Assembly: GCA_015143295.1 (NCBI GenBank)
Contig: CM026562.1
Location: 186,001 to 250,000, forward strand
From: Tetracentron sinense
Taxonomy: Eukaryota > Streptophyta > Magnoliopsida > Trochodendrales > Trochodendraceae
Reading direction: 5' to 3'
Length of the DNA: 64,000 nt
Shown one piece after another: positions 22,512-35,000 of the stretch. A program made the position numbers and the translations under genes. How positions within the stretch are numbered: position 1 is the first letter of the stretch; each line of letters starts with the position of its first letter. The notes beneath the pieces are model-generated. The model was given only the letters and a program-made list of their open reading frames with translations. It was not told the DNA's origin and searched no databases.

Positions 22512-23564
22512 ATCTGTTGGTGCCTCGTCTGGTTGTTTACTTGATGGCCTTCAGAGACTGGAGCTTGTTTTGTTCAGCTCCGTAGTTGTATAGAGGGTTT
22601 AATTTTTATTTATTTTTCCCAGTTCTGAGGTTAGTAGGCTGCGCATTGGCGTTTTACAAAGAGAGAATGTAGAGTGCAGGAGAGGAAAAACACACGGAGC
22701 TCTGGAGGTCTTAATAGCAGCAGCCATTCCACGTGGTGCTTATATGTTATTGGGATCTGATCCAAAAAGTGGATTCATAAAGCAAAGTGTAAGAACTCTC
22801 GAGCTTGACTGTTGGATTAAAAATCATCTCTGATTAGGTGTACCTGGGATATCCATTTGCAAACTTAAGGTTGGACCTTATTGGTCCTCGCCCCCTTCTT
22901 AAATACTCACCAAGTGGTGAGGTCCAACCTTAGGTTTGCAAATAGATATCCCACGTACGTTAACTATTTTCAATGATTAATAAATCATCAATCAGAGATG
23001 ACACCACAAACTTGCTTGCATAAAGTTAGTGTGCGGGAAATGGATTGCCCTAATAGTATGGCCAATAAAGAGTAGGGCTGTGTACGAAGATGCCAGCCTT
23101 GTTGTATCAACGAGAGCGTGGATGAGATTTCTGAAGCCGATTTGGGGCCATAAAGCTTGTTCCACTTGTCCCTTACCAAAATTGTTGAATGATAGCAGCT
23201 TCCATCGAATATGATAAGCCATTTGAAGCAGGAATGGCATAAGATGGATTTTTAGTGGCCATTGATTTGATCATCACATTCCGCCCAGCAGTAACGAGGA
23301 GCTTCACCTTCCATTGCGATAATTTAGATTGGGTTCGGTCATACAAGCCCTGGAATAAGCCTGTTTTCTTGGGAAAAGTTACATTGGTTTGATAAAAAGT
23401 AAACGTACCATATATGGCGAAATAACTTTCTAGGTTTTTTTCCTCCCTTATTCTCTAGAACTAGGGTTCTTCCCATCCTGCTCTATTGAGCTCGGATATC
23501 TTCCTTCCCTACTTTCGAGTTAGGGTTTTCCCTATCCATCGGGCTTTTGAGGTTTCCATAATGT
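22512..23564 (+). other. 3' UTR and downstream DNA
   Basis: After the O-fucosyltransferase stop the sequence is T-rich for about 100 bp (22595-22620), which could hold the polyadenylation signals. No further gene was found. The hairpin at 22845-22953 is listed separately. Confidence 0.5.
22845..22953. repeat. Long hairpin: 34-bp arms, 41-bp loop
   Basis: Arm 22845-22878 pairs with 22920-22953 with only two mismatches over 34 bp (GGGATATCCATTTGCAAAC-type start). A weaker outer pair (ATCTCTGATTA near 22826 and TAATCAGAGAT-like near 22990) extends the fold. It may be a small foldback MITE or a source of small RNA. It lies about 340 bp past the host stop codon. Confidence 0.7.
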
Positions 23565-23846
23565 CCTCTGATTCTCTTTGGCGCAGCCAAAATGGCTGTC
23601 TCGGGAATCCATACATTGTTCGCCATGTGGCATAAAAAAGGGGAGAAGTCATTTCAATTTTCACTTGATTTTTGACTTCTCCCAACTTGCTCTCTCCCCC
23701 CTTTTTCTCACCACTTATCGCCATGTGTCGTAACGTGTGGAGAAGTCAAAAATCAAGGGGACAATGATTTGACTTCTCCCACCACATGGCGCACAATGTG
23801 TGGATGCCTGAGAGCCATTCTGGCTTCGCCAAGAGAGAATCCGAGG
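23565..23846. mobile_element. 282-bp MITE with long inverted repeats
   Basis: The arms run inward from CCTCTGATTCTCTTTGGCG at 23565 and from CCTCGGATTCTCTCTTGGCG on minus at 23846. They stay similar for about 120 bp, through CCATACATTG, GCCATGTGG and the GGAGAAGTCA words. The flanks CCATAATGT and CGATAATGG match at 7 of 9 bases, a hint of a Mutator-type 9-bp duplication. Confidence 0.6.
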
Positions 23847-24099
23847 CCTTCGATAATGGGATCTCTGCCATGGGAGTGGCTGAGGATGTCCCCTCAACTT
23901 CTTTGCTCCATTTGCAAAACTGGTAAGCTCTCTTAACATATCCGTTTATGATCCTCCCCTGTTTATCTTAAGCTAGAGCCTTTGCAATTCCTGTTCTATT
24001 AAGCTAGGGTATCTTCCTATCCTACCCTTGAGCTAGGGTTTTCCCTACCCAAATTGCCTTTGAGTTTTTGAACTTGGGAGCTGGAGGCATCGAGCACGG

Positions 24100-24850
24100 T
24101 GCCTTTGAGGATTCGAAGTCAGTATCTACACCCCCTCAGAGGTATTAAACTTGGGTTGCTTTTCACTCAATGGTGGTTCCGAGTGATTCTGGTTACCCAA
24201 TTTACAGTTGTTACCCATGAAGATTTTGATGTGGAATGTGAGAGGAGCTGGGAATGATGGGTTTCTTCGATTCATTAGGGATCTACTCCGTCTACATAAA
24301 TCAGTGGTATTGGCTTTAGTGGAGACCAAAGTGAGTGGAGAGTTGGTAGTTAGAGTCATTGACAGGGTTGGTTTCTCAGAATATGAAAGTGGATGCCCTA
24401 GGGTTTTCAGGTATAATTTTGTTTCTCTGGCAAAAGTAGTTAGAGTCAGTGGAAATATTGTCCACTTCTTCTCAGACTATTAATGCTTTGATTAAGAGTA
24501 ATGAGGATTCTGATTGGCTTTTTTCAGCTATCTATGCTAGCCGAAACCCTCGTATGAGAGAAAGTTGTGGGAATTCCCAGGGGATGTGTCTAGGGCCCAT
24601 AATAAATATTGGCTTCTTGCTGGGGATTTTAATGAAGTCATCTCTATGGATGAGACATTGGGGGTGCAAATTTTGCCAGATTTGGTACAGGCCTAAGTGA
24701 TTGTGTATAGAATTGTAGAGATGGACTAGCTTTGATTCGAGAGCGATTGGACAAGACTTCAACTCTGAGTGGCGTGAATGGTTCTCAGAAGCTTTAGAAC
24801 TCTTTGATATCATTGTCCAACTTATTAAATTTCTATTAAAAGGTTCTCTT
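24100..24850 (+). mobile_element. LINE C: 5' part of an L1 element (endonuclease)
   Basis: From 24217 the frame reads MKILMWNVRGAGNDGFLRFI, then VLALVETKVSG and VIDRVGF. A shifted frame later gives IYASRNPRMREKLW-like residues and LLAGDFNEVISM near 24615. These are the N-terminal blocks of a LINE apurinic endonuclease. No reverse transcriptase follows, so the copy lacks its 3' part, which is unusual because LINE copies are normally 5'-truncated. The break near 24850 probably reflects a later deletion or insertion. Confidence 0.7.
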
Positions 24851-25539
24851 CTCAATCATGGAAGACTTACCTAACTGTTTCTTTATTATTGCGAAATTGC
24901 TTGTAACTTTTCAAAGAATGTGAAATAAAGCTAGTTACCTCTTAATGGAAGGCTCATATGACTACAATCATCCGTGTGTACTAATACATACGAGAAGACA
25001 CATCTTTCTCCATGATAATTACTCACAAGATTAACTTCATAAAGACTAAGAGATGTGCCAGATACTAAATTAATGTTACAATAGTAAAAATATAAGAAAT
25101 CTAATTTCTACAAGTAATTGACACATACATAGTCTCTAAGAATAAAATCCTATTTTGAGCTAGTTTTTCATAAAAACATTACAATGGTAACTATGACAAC
25201 TATTGCTTTTGTCTCATTCCCAAGTAGAAGTTTTCTCTACTCGGACTTCTCCTTAGCAAATATACAACTATTGTACTTATGTAAGGTCATGCCAAACATT
25301 AGAAGCTGGAGGTTCCAATAATTAAGTTGGACTTGATGAGTATACAAGTTAGGCAATCCTTCCAAAGGTTTGTCCTATATCCAATGACCAACTGCTTCAC
25401 TATGAAGCACATTCCTTATACTTTCCTTTCTTCTCGAATAGCCCTTGTCCATACTACCAGAATATCTTTTCCTTGGAAAATCTTGATTTCTTTTCTTTGC
25501 ATAAATGCTCAGGATTTAAAGAATCTAATTCTTTTGAAC
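24851..25539. other. AT-rich DNA continuous with 32029 onward
   Basis: No domain found on either strand. Removing LINE D joins this stretch to 32029, so it is probably part of the same LARD-like element interior. Confidence 0.5.
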
Positions 25540-25554
25540 ATCTTTGCAAGTAGC
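25540..25554. repeat. 15-bp target-site duplication of LINE D (left)
   Basis: ATCTTTGCAAGTAGC is repeated exactly at 32014-32028. Confidence 0.9.
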
Positions 25555-25668
25555 GGACAAAAAGGAACGGATTCAAAACTTTAAGCTCTGGAGGTGCATT
25601 TTAGCAAAAGTTCTTGTTATTTAGGTGAATGTTAGCAGGCTGAAACTCTAGGGTTTCCGCTGGTTTCC

Positions 25669-27604
25669 ATGGCCATCCCTATGGCAGCCAGCAAACTCAT
25701 TGGAGGATCTTCATCTAGGCTGCCGGATCAACCCCCTTCTTATGCTCAAATACTTGGATCCTCTCAAGGTTCTTCTATGGCTAATGCTCCAGTATTTCAA
25801 CTGAAACCAATCTGTTCTCACCTAGGAGAACCAGCTATCCTCTTCTCCAATGAAGAATCTAATGCTCTCGCAACTTCTCATCGTTACTCTTTGATTGCTA
25901 TGTGTTCGTATCGGAGACCTTCTTTTGATACTATCAAGATCTATATCAGAAAATTTCTCCATGTTAAGTTGGATTTTTCGGTAGGGACTTTAGATGCTCA
26001 ACATATACTATTGTGTTTTTCTTCTGAGGAGGATTACCTACAAGTTTGGCTCAAGGAAGTGATCTACATTGAAGGATTTTTATTCAGATTTTTGAAATGG
26101 TCTCCGACCTTTGTTTCAGGTAATGAACCCTCCACTGTACCGATCTGGGTGTGTTTCCCAAATCTACCAATCCATTTTTTCAATGAATCAGCCATGAGAT
26201 TGATTGGTAGTGTTATTGGAAAAGTGCTAAAACTAGATGGTCGTACTTTATTTGGTTCCAGACCAAGTATGGCTCGAGCTTGTATAGAAGTTGATCTCAT
26301 GAAGGCTAACCCAATGCGCTTCTGGTTGGGTATTGGTGATCATGGAAGATGGCAGGCTATCGAATATGAAAAATCTCCTTTCTATTGCAATTTCTGTAAG
26401 AAACAAGGACATTCAAGAGATATATGCAAGGCTGGAAAAAAAACCAGGCTCCCATCAGCCAAAGCCTAATAGCAAAGAAAGAGAACAAGAGGATCGGCAA
26501 GCAAATTCCAGAATATGGGTTCAGAAAGATTCAACTTCTCTGGATGTTACTATTAACGGGAAACAAGGTCTTCCTAATTCTGGAAATCAAAACATTCCGG
26601 AATCTAATCTAAGGGAAGAAAATTCAGCTAAATCAATTAATTCCCCAAGATCCCTAACAGAAGATATTAGTAATGTAGCCATAGTTTCTAATAGTAATAT
26701 GAAAATTCTGGAAATTGGACCCATGTCCAACTTCAATCATATACCAAACTCCTCTTCAGCCTCAATAGATAGAAGGGGCAATTACCAGAAATCTTCAGCT
26801 GCTATTTCCGCGGTTCAAGATCTAGTAAGTGTTCAAATCCCTTGCTCGACAACAGCTGTTGAGGTAATAGATAATGGTGCTCTAGCAAATACAAGGATTT
26901 CTTCTCCAGTAACAGATTCGGTTTATCAAGATCTAGATCAGACCACAAGTGATCTAATCCCATTCTCGACAGCTGCTGTAGAGGAATTAGATAATGGTGT
27001 TTCAACAAATAACAGGCTTTCTAATCCAGCAACAGTTTCAGTGTTAGGCGACCTAGTTCCAATCTCAAGTGATCTGAACCTTTTCTCAACAGCAGCTGTA
27101 GAAGATACAGGTAATGGTGTTTCAGCAATTAAAAGATTTCCTCACCCAGGTATGTCATCTTCTTTTTCATTTGAATTCCAAACCAAAAGTTTTGAAATTG
27201 ATAAACGAAGCTATGACAAAACTATTGATAACATTGATGATAGTGAAGCTGAAATGGATTCAGATGAAGAAGGGATCTTTCTTTCAAACAATGAACCCTT
27301 TTCATACTTTTCTAATTCTTATGAATCAGCATTAGAGGAAAATATTTTAAATGGATTCTCAAAGAATAATAAAAATATCCTATCTTCTTCTGAAATTAGG
27401 GGTCTTACACGTAATAATAATAGGAAAACTAGTTCTAGTTTTTACCATTCTCCTCGTTATCGTATGTGGATGAAATTAATTGATAATCTAGAAGGAACTC
27501 CTAATAATAATGATAGACCAAAGCTGAGAAATATTCTTTGGGAACACTCCCAAACTTTTGAATATCATTCAGAATTTGAGGAAGAAGGGAAAAAGTTTTC
27601 TTAG
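25669..27604 (+). pseudogene. LINE D ORF1: DUF4283 and CCHC zinc-knuckle RNA-binding protein
   Basis: ORF1 proteins of plant L1s bind element RNA to form the transposition particle. The first 266 codons (25669-26469) have a DUF4283-like fold: IKIYIRKFLHVKLDFSVG, ILLCFSSEEDYLQVWLKE, VPIWVCFPNLPIHFFNESAM and IGKVLKLDGRTLFGSRPSMA. The knuckle CNFCKKQGHSRDIC follows near 26388. The reading moves to another frame at an eight-A run (26436-26443) right after the knuckle, then stays open to 27604 as a Ser/Asn-rich, low-complexity tail with repeats around SDLIPFSTAAVEELDNG. A one-base slip in the A run explains the break. The start ATG at 25669 lies about 115 bp into the element. Confidence 0.85.
26820..27130 (+). 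repeat. In-frame repeat in the LINE D ORF1 tail
   Basis: Three roughly 117-bp units encode variants of LIPFSTAAVEELDNGVSTNNR followed by LSNPATVSVLGDL. The ORF1 tail has therefore grown by tandem duplication. The frame is open through all three. Confidence 0.65.
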
Positions 27605-27746
27605 AGGTTGCTTAAATCTGATCTTTTTTCTACCTATCAGGTTATTGCTCTCAAGCTTAAATATAAAAATAACAAAGTAGTGCTTTCATCTGATAGAATT
27701 ACTCATTCTAGATCGGCGGGTCTATCTTTGGTTACTAATCCCATAA

Positions 27747-30700
27747 ATGTTATTAAAGAATAATTTTCTCCTTTGGAATATTCGTGGAATTGGTAATCTA
27801 GCCTCAAAGATTAGATTAAAGCAATTGATATCTTCTCATAATATTATGCTCACTGCTATTATGGAACCAAAGAAAAAAGTTGATTCTCTTTATGAAGTAG
27901 GTTCTTTCATTGGTATGGATAGTCATCTTGATTCTCAATATTTTCATCCTAAGATTTGGTTGTTTTGGAAGAGTTCTGTTCAAGTTTCTTTTATTTCAGC
28001 TACTGATCAAATGATCATTGTTGATGTTTCTGCAAATTCCATGAACCCTATTAGATGTGCTTTTGTTTATGCTAAATGTACTAGCAGGGAGCGTTTGGCT
28101 CTCTGGGAAGATCTGTGTGTTGCTTTCTTTGCTTTTTCAGGTCCTTTCTTTATAGGTGGTGATTTCAATGCTATCTCCGCTTCTGAAGAAAAATTGGGTG
28201 GTAGAGATGTTAACTATGAATCCATGGAAGATTTTAACAACATGATTAACGAGTTGGGTCTAATGGATAAGGGTTTTTCTGGTAATAATTTTACTTGGTG
28301 CAACAATCAGACGGGTATGCATCGTATTTATGCCCGTCTTGATCGTATCCTTTTTAATCTTGACTGGACTAACAATTTCAATATTTCTCTCATTACTCAT
28401 CTATCTAGAATTTCTTCGGATCATGCTCATCTCTTATTAGAGTTTGGTAATAATCAAACCAAAACGCCCTCTTCTTTTAAATTTTAGCAAATGTGGATTA
28501 ATCATTCGGATTTTTCCAGAATTGTTTCTGAATCTTGGGGACCTCCAATCATAGCTAACCCTCTCATCTCTTTCTTTCTCAAATTAAAAAGGCTAAAATC
28601 CACCTTAAAAATCTGGAATAGAGAAGTATTTGGTAATATTTTCCAAAAAATTAAATATCTTGAAAGCCAAAATTTTTAGTTGGAAGATGAGATTCAAAGA
28701 TCTTGGGATGATGATAAAATATTTCTTTGTCTAACCTCAAAGCTGAACTGCAATCTGTAATTCTTTCTAAAGAAATATTCTGGAGATGGAAATCTAGAGT
28801 TCAATGACTAAAAAAAGGTGATAATAACACAAAGTTTTTTCATATGATCACTGATCTAGAAGGGGTCGAAATTCCATAAATAGAGTTAAAGATGCTCAAG
28901 GCAATTGGTTAGAATCTTAGGATGAAATAGGAAATGAAGCGGTCATCTTTTTTAAAACTTTGCTCTCTTCTGATAACACTATTCCTGATAATAATATTTT
29001 GCATCACATTCCTTACATTATTACTGAAGAAAACAATAATTCCATATCTTCTTTTCCCTCTTTAGAATAAATTAAAAAGATTGTTTTTAGCATGTCTGCT
29101 GATAGTGCTCTTGGTCTTGATGGTTTTTCTGCCCATTTTTTTCATTCTTGTTGGAATATTATTAAGGAGGACCTTTTCCATGCTATTACTTTCTTTTTCT
29201 TGACTGCTGAAATTCCTAGAGCGATAAATGTAACAACTATTGCCTTAATCCCTAAATGCCATTCTCCAGTGTCTTTCTTAGATTTCAGATCGATTAGTCT
29301 CTGTAACTTTCTTTATAAGATTATATCTCGTATCTAATGTTAGCATAACTCAGGAGATGGTGCAAGACATTGATAGGAAAATACCAGGAGGAAATGTTAT
29401 ATTTAAACTTGATATGTCCAAAGCTTATGATAGGATGGAATGAAATTTAATATTTGTTGTTCTTCAAAAAATGGGTTTTAAAGAGGATTCCATTAGATTA
29501 ATTCGTGGTTGTCTCATTAATCAATCTTTCTCTATTCTTATTAATGGATGTCTTCAAGGTTTTTTTCAGAGTTCGCGGGGTCTTCGCCAAGGTGATCCTT
29601 TATCTCTTGCTCTTTTCATTATTGTAGAAGAAATTCTGAGTAGAGGCCTCAAAGCCATATCTGAGAACCTTACTCTTAATTATAAACTGGGAAGGCACGG
29701 TAATCCTGTTTCTCATCTTCTCTTCGCTGATGATACTCTCATTTTTTGCAATGTTAGGAAACAGAATATAAAGAAAATTTTTGATTTCATTTCAGATTAT
29801 GAGAAATCTTCAGGCCAATTGATCAATAGATCTAAAAGTTATTTCTATTGTTCTGATAAGATAAATAGAATGAGAACTGATAATATTCTTAATTGGGTGG
29901 GCATTCCTAGAAAAAAATTCCCTTTTACTTATCTAGCAGTCCCTCTTTATAAAGGCCGCCTAAAAAAGAGTTATTTTAATTATCTCATTGATATAATCTC
30001 TTCTAAAGTAGAAGGTTGAAAGGCAAAAATTTTATCGTCAGGTGTGCGTCTTATTTTGATTAAACATGTTCTTTCTTCTATCCCCACTTATCTCATTGCT
30101 GACATTCACCTGCCCAAAGGTATTACCTCTCAGATTGATAGACTTATGGCAAAATTCTTTTGGAATAATACAAATGAAGTTAGAAAACGTCATTGGATTA
30201 ACTGGAATATTTACTCTCGTCCCCAGTTGGAAGGGGGTTTAGGTATTCGCAATATGAATGATTTTTCTAATGCCCTTAGAAAGAAACAAGTTTGGAACCT
30301 TTACCGAATAAATAATCTTTGGTTAAACTTTTTCAGAAATAAATATCAATTTAGTCAGATCTGGCAGGCTTCTTATAGATCTAGTGCTTGCAAAACATAG
30401 ATTAAAATTAGCCAACTGTGTAAAGACATGATATATAAATCAAATTCTTTAATTGGAAATGACAATAAGATAAATTTCTAGTTAGATTGTTGGTTTGGAG
30501 AGGCTCCTCTCATTGATCTTGCTCTATCTATTCCTCAGTCTTTTCCTTTTATCTCGGATATGCTTGATTCTAATGGTATTTGGGATTTCTCTCCTGTTAA
30601 TGATTATAATTCTGACCATTTGAAGATAAATATTAAATCTGCAAGTTTTTTTACTTCGTTATCCGATGATAATTTTATATGGAAGCCCAGCCCGAATGGT

Positions 30701-31685
30701 AAGTTTACTGTTAATTCTGCTTGGGAATCTATCAGAATTTCAAATGCTCGACAAGACTGGAGTAAGAACATATGGAATTCCGTTATTCCAAAGAAAATAA
30801 AAATCTTTGGGTGGAAGGTAATGTATAGTGTTGTTTCGATAGATAATATGATACAATCAACAGGTATTCCTTTTGTTAGTATGTTCTTGTTGTAATTCTG
30901 GAAATATTGAATCTTTGTCTCACCTTCTCTGTCAAAGTGATATTGCAGATTGTATTTGGAGATATTTTGGTAGGTTTTGCTCCATTTTCCTCTAGCCCAG
31001 TGACTCAATTCAATGTCTCCTTAGGCGATGGTTCAGAGTCTATGATAGAAACCATAATGAGTTTTACAATCTACTCCCTCTTCTTATCATTTGGGAGATT
31101 TAGAAAGAGAGATGCTCGAGAAGATTCAAGAATGTGCGGAAGCCTCCTGATATTATTATTACTCGAATCAAAGTTTGGCTAGCGGAATTGGGGAGATTAA
31201 CTTCAAAAAAGAGATTGGATATATCCCTCGGCATTTTGACTTCTCCTCCTAAGGTCAGAAACTCTATTTCTATAGTTAAATGGAATCGGCCTCTTCAAGG
31301 AAGAATTAAACTAAATGTGGATGGAGCCTCCAGAGGTAACCTTAGGTTAGCTAGTGGAGGAGGTATCATTTGAAATCAACATGGTGATATGATAGCCTGT
31401 TTCTTCTCGTTTTATGACCATTGTACTAGTTATGTTGCGGAGACTAGAGCCCTTCTAGACGGCCTCTTTCTTTGTCATTCCATGGGATATATTATGATTG
31501 AGGTAGAGTCTGACTCTAAATCCCTTGTTGAAGCCTAGATTGGGAATTGTCATCATCCTTGGTCTGCTTGGTATTGGAACCAAAAAATTAAAAAAGTTAA
31601 CTATATATGTTCGTCTCTTACTCATATCTATAGAGAAGCTAATCAAGTTGCTGATTTTTTAGCTAACCATGGGTGTGATCTTTAG
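27747..31685 (+). pseudogene. LINE D ORF2: endonuclease, reverse transcriptase, RNase H
   Basis: The endonuclease (27747-28487) has LLWNIRGIGN, AIMEPKK, FVYAKC, FFIGGDFNAI, RIYARLDRIL and SSDHAHLL. The reverse transcriptase (about 29080-30020) has [43 protein letters not shown] and the catalytic LLFADDTLIFC. The thumb and connection follow at 30030-30400 and the zinc region at 30560-30960. The RNase H domain (about 31280-31685) has KLNVDGASRGN, ETRALLDGL, EVESDSKSLVEA and REANQVADFLANHG. It is broken by about half a dozen stops (for example after 28487 and within 28680-29090) and at least two frame changes. The catalytic motifs themselves are intact. Confidence 0.9.
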
Positions 31686-31809
31686 CGCTTGGGTTTGATC
31701 CAGTCTATTCAGGAGAGCACTCCTCGTCTTAGAGCCCTTATCTTCCAAGATAAAGTGGGCCTTGGTAACATTAGATTATATTGATGTATATTGTGATTGG
31801 GTTGTTTGT

Positions 31810-31945
31810 AAAGGGTTGGGGGTTTTTAAGTCCCTCCCCTTGTTTGAGTCTTTTTAGGGGTAAAGTTGTATGTCCCCCCCTCTTTTTTGAGTCCTTGTAG
31901 GGGTAAGGTTTTATGTCCCCCCCCCCCCACTTCTTTTAATTTTAT
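31810..31945 (+). repeat. Duplicated 3' UTR block with C-tracts
   Basis: Two copies of a roughly 55-bp unit (GAGTC, then AGGGGTAA.GTT.TATGTCCCCCC) end in a C12-13 run at about 31917-31929. G-rich or C-rich tracts in LINE 3' UTRs can form quadruplexes. Confidence 0.6.
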
Positions 31946-32013
31946 TAATAAACAGGTAGGGGTCTGCCAAACCTCCCACTCCCCCTGAGTGGCTTTTATT
32001 AAAAAAAAAAAAA

Positions 32014-32028
32014 ATCTTTGCAAGTAGC
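32014..32028. repeat. 15-bp target-site duplication of LINE D (right)
   Basis: Exact copy of 25540-25554, directly after the A-tail. Confidence 0.9.
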
Positions 32029-35000
32029 CTTGAACTCTTCACCAAGTTCTTAGCCATATGCAACATGAGAGATTTCAGACAATCTGCTTCCCTACTTGTT
32101 CAACATAACCATACTAAAGTACTCCGGAAGTTAGTTGAGGATCATCTCCTTTGATCCCATAAATTTATCTCAATTTATCTCAGTACCAAGAATTTGGATT
32201 TATGAATCCTATGATATCTATCATATTCTTTGTGACTGGGTTTCCCTAGTCAACTTGGTGTCCACTTATCCTTTTATATAGTAAGCTGCCTAGCAGCCTT
32301 ATTGTATTATGTAAATATCTTAAATGAGATTTAACATTAGTAGTGATAACTTGGGTAATTCTTTAGATAGTAAGCACAAACCTTGATATTCCTTTTTCAT
32401 TCCAAACACTTTGAATTGGTCAAGAGATTCTCATTAAAGTCTTGATAAGGTGGTTATAAAATGACATGACAATAAATAAAACATACATCATAATATCACA
32501 CATTATAATATCATTAGATTAGGGTTTTCAATCTTTGATGATATTGCTCATCATTCAGTCAAGTTTCATAGAATCCTCAATCTATAAAATTAGGAAATAT
32601 GTTACTTCATATTTCTGATGAGCATTGGGTGCCTTATAATACACATGCAATCTTCCATTTTAGGATAGTATTACACATGCACCACAAGGTGGATAGTAAC
32701 CATCCAACATCTGAACATCTCATGCATAACTCCTTATGTTAATCAGTGATTCTCAATTTTCTTGCGACCTCCAAGGATAGCACGACTGTCACTATTTCAG
32801 TTGTCATGTTTCTTGGTTAAGTGAAATCCATCATTCTTGGTTCATTATATGATCGAGTAGGGCTGTGCCCCCATTTTAGTTGACACTCCCTATCAAGCCA
32901 TACACAAACCTATCTACTATAGAAATAAGGCTCTAGAAGTTTAATTCAAACTGAGTTATGTCAAAACCTTTTGGTAAGACAAGACTCAAGTCAATTAATT
33001 CCTAGTCTTATTGATAATGGAAGGTCATAGGACAAATTATCTCATAGAATAAATTAGCCCATTTAATTCACTTAATATTTTTCTTGAGGGAAAACAAAAT
33101 GTTATGAACAAATTATACATCTTATGCATATATCATAAATATTCACAATATATATCATTATATCACATCTATAAAATAATATACAAAATCATCATATGAT
33201 AATAATACAAAGTTTGATTAATTAGATCAAACTAATTCCAATGGACTCCCACTAGCCCCAGAAATCTTAATGGACCTAATCCAAAGGTACAAAGGTCATT
33301 TTAACATCGGTGGGCTTTAGATTGTTCACTCATCCATATGATGGACCATTGGTCATACCAAGCATCATGGGCCCGTGCATCACTAAAACCCATAAGTCAA
33401 AATGGACTATATTACCCTTTAATTCTCTATGAATTAATTTTACATATTAAGGTTCACCAACCCTAAGTCTAAATGAAATTATGGGAGTCTCTAAACAACT
33501 CTCTAAGACCTCTACTAGGGTCTATAAGTGTCACTCAAGCACTTCCCATAATCGTAAATATTATTGGCTTACATCTATGCTAATTAAGATACAATTATCT
33601 TATAATCATGCAAGTAACAAAATCCACGTAAAAATTTCAACATGGACTACATGCAACATGTCCGAAAGGGTTATAATAATGTGTTTTATTTAAACACAAA
33701 TTTTTTATGTTTAAAAAAAACACATATTGTGGGGTTTGATCCAATTATCCAAAATTTATACAAAAACGATAATCATATTATCATAAGGGTTATGGACTTT
33801 TCTAAGCAACTAAAAGTTATAACAAATCATCACATGAAATATATAATATAGCTACACAATGGGTCCACGTGATCACGCTATCTTAGAAATCCTACAACTA
33901 CTCTTGCAGAACGCCTTTCAAGATTTATTCTACATGCGATCACCATCATCTTCTATCTTCAATTCGATTTTTTCATAAAAAAATCATCAACTCCTAATAC
34001 TAAAATTACATCATATTCAAAATAAGAAACCTTAAGAAACCATCCAAAATAGGGTGCTCAAGGGAAGTACAACCCATAAGAAGAAAAAGAAGAGAATAGA
34101 GAGAGAGAGAGAAGGCATGATCATGGAACCCATCCACCATTTAACAAGAATATAAATTAGCCATTCATCAACTATGAATAATGACATGGCATGACAAATA
34201 TCTTAGAAAGTCCATAACCTCAACAAGGGTTTTGGTTAACCTTAGGGAAACTCTTTCCCATATGGTTAATGCCACTATTAACATTTAATAGAAAAACCTT
34301 AAAACAATTAATAAAGCAAACATGTCTAGAATGAGATTTTAGGGCTTTAGATTATCATTAAAAGAAAACTATTTTCCTTTAATGCTTGAAAAATCATTGA
34401 GAGAAACAATTTCTCTAAGATTTTAATCTAACTCTAAAATTCATCCTCATATTCCTCAATTGATAAACAAATAGAAAAAACCATATTAAATTCGGCTTGC
34501 TTAGGGATCTCATCCATTCCATATTATTTTGATCTAATAACCATTAAAAGACTAAAATAAAATCAGCAAATTGCTAATTTTTAATATCACCTTATATTGA
34601 TTCCAAAAATAAATTCAAAATCAATAATAGATGAATTCAAAAATTTCCATAAGGGCCAACTACTTTAGGGATTATTTGATTTAACAATTAAATAAAATCA
34701 TACCCTAAACAATAGTGTTAAATGTTCATAAAATAATTGATCTCTATCAATTAAAATTCACTTGAGATAAAACACATTATCTCAACCAATGACATTTATG
34801 TAATTACTCGATTAACAATTAATCAAATAAAAACTTATAAATACTATAATTGATCTAAATCAACTAAAATAATTATGGTATTATTCCCGCCATAAAACTT
34901 TTAGGGAACCATAAAGGATATCATAATTAACGTTTATTTAAATGATATCCCGTGAACTCGAAGCAGATAATTAAACAATTTAATTAAATCTCAGCCCGTG

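Larger units (their letters stand above)
25555..32013 (+). mobile_element. LINE D: full-length L1 with RNase H, exact TSD and A-tail
   Basis: A 6.46-kb element bounded by perfect 15-bp duplications and ending in a 13-base A run (32001-32013). Order: 5' UTR of about 115 bp, ORF1 (25669-27604, DUF4283-like plus zinc knuckle), ORF2 (27747 to about 31685: endonuclease, reverse transcriptase, zinc region, RNase H), then a 3' UTR with a duplicated G/C-tract block and ATTAATAAA near 31942. The exact duplication points to a recent insertion. ORF2 nevertheless carries several stops and frame changes, so the copy was either already defective when it inserted, moved in trans, or has been damaged since. 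Confidence 0.93.

Noticed and set aside
26424-26612. Separate small ORF in LINE D
   Set aside because: Another frame of ORF1; explained by the A8 run and low-complexity tail.
31917-31929. C-run as a telomere-like or assembly-gap artefact
   Set aside because: It lies in a duplicated LINE 3' UTR block with matching flanks; length may still be uncertain.
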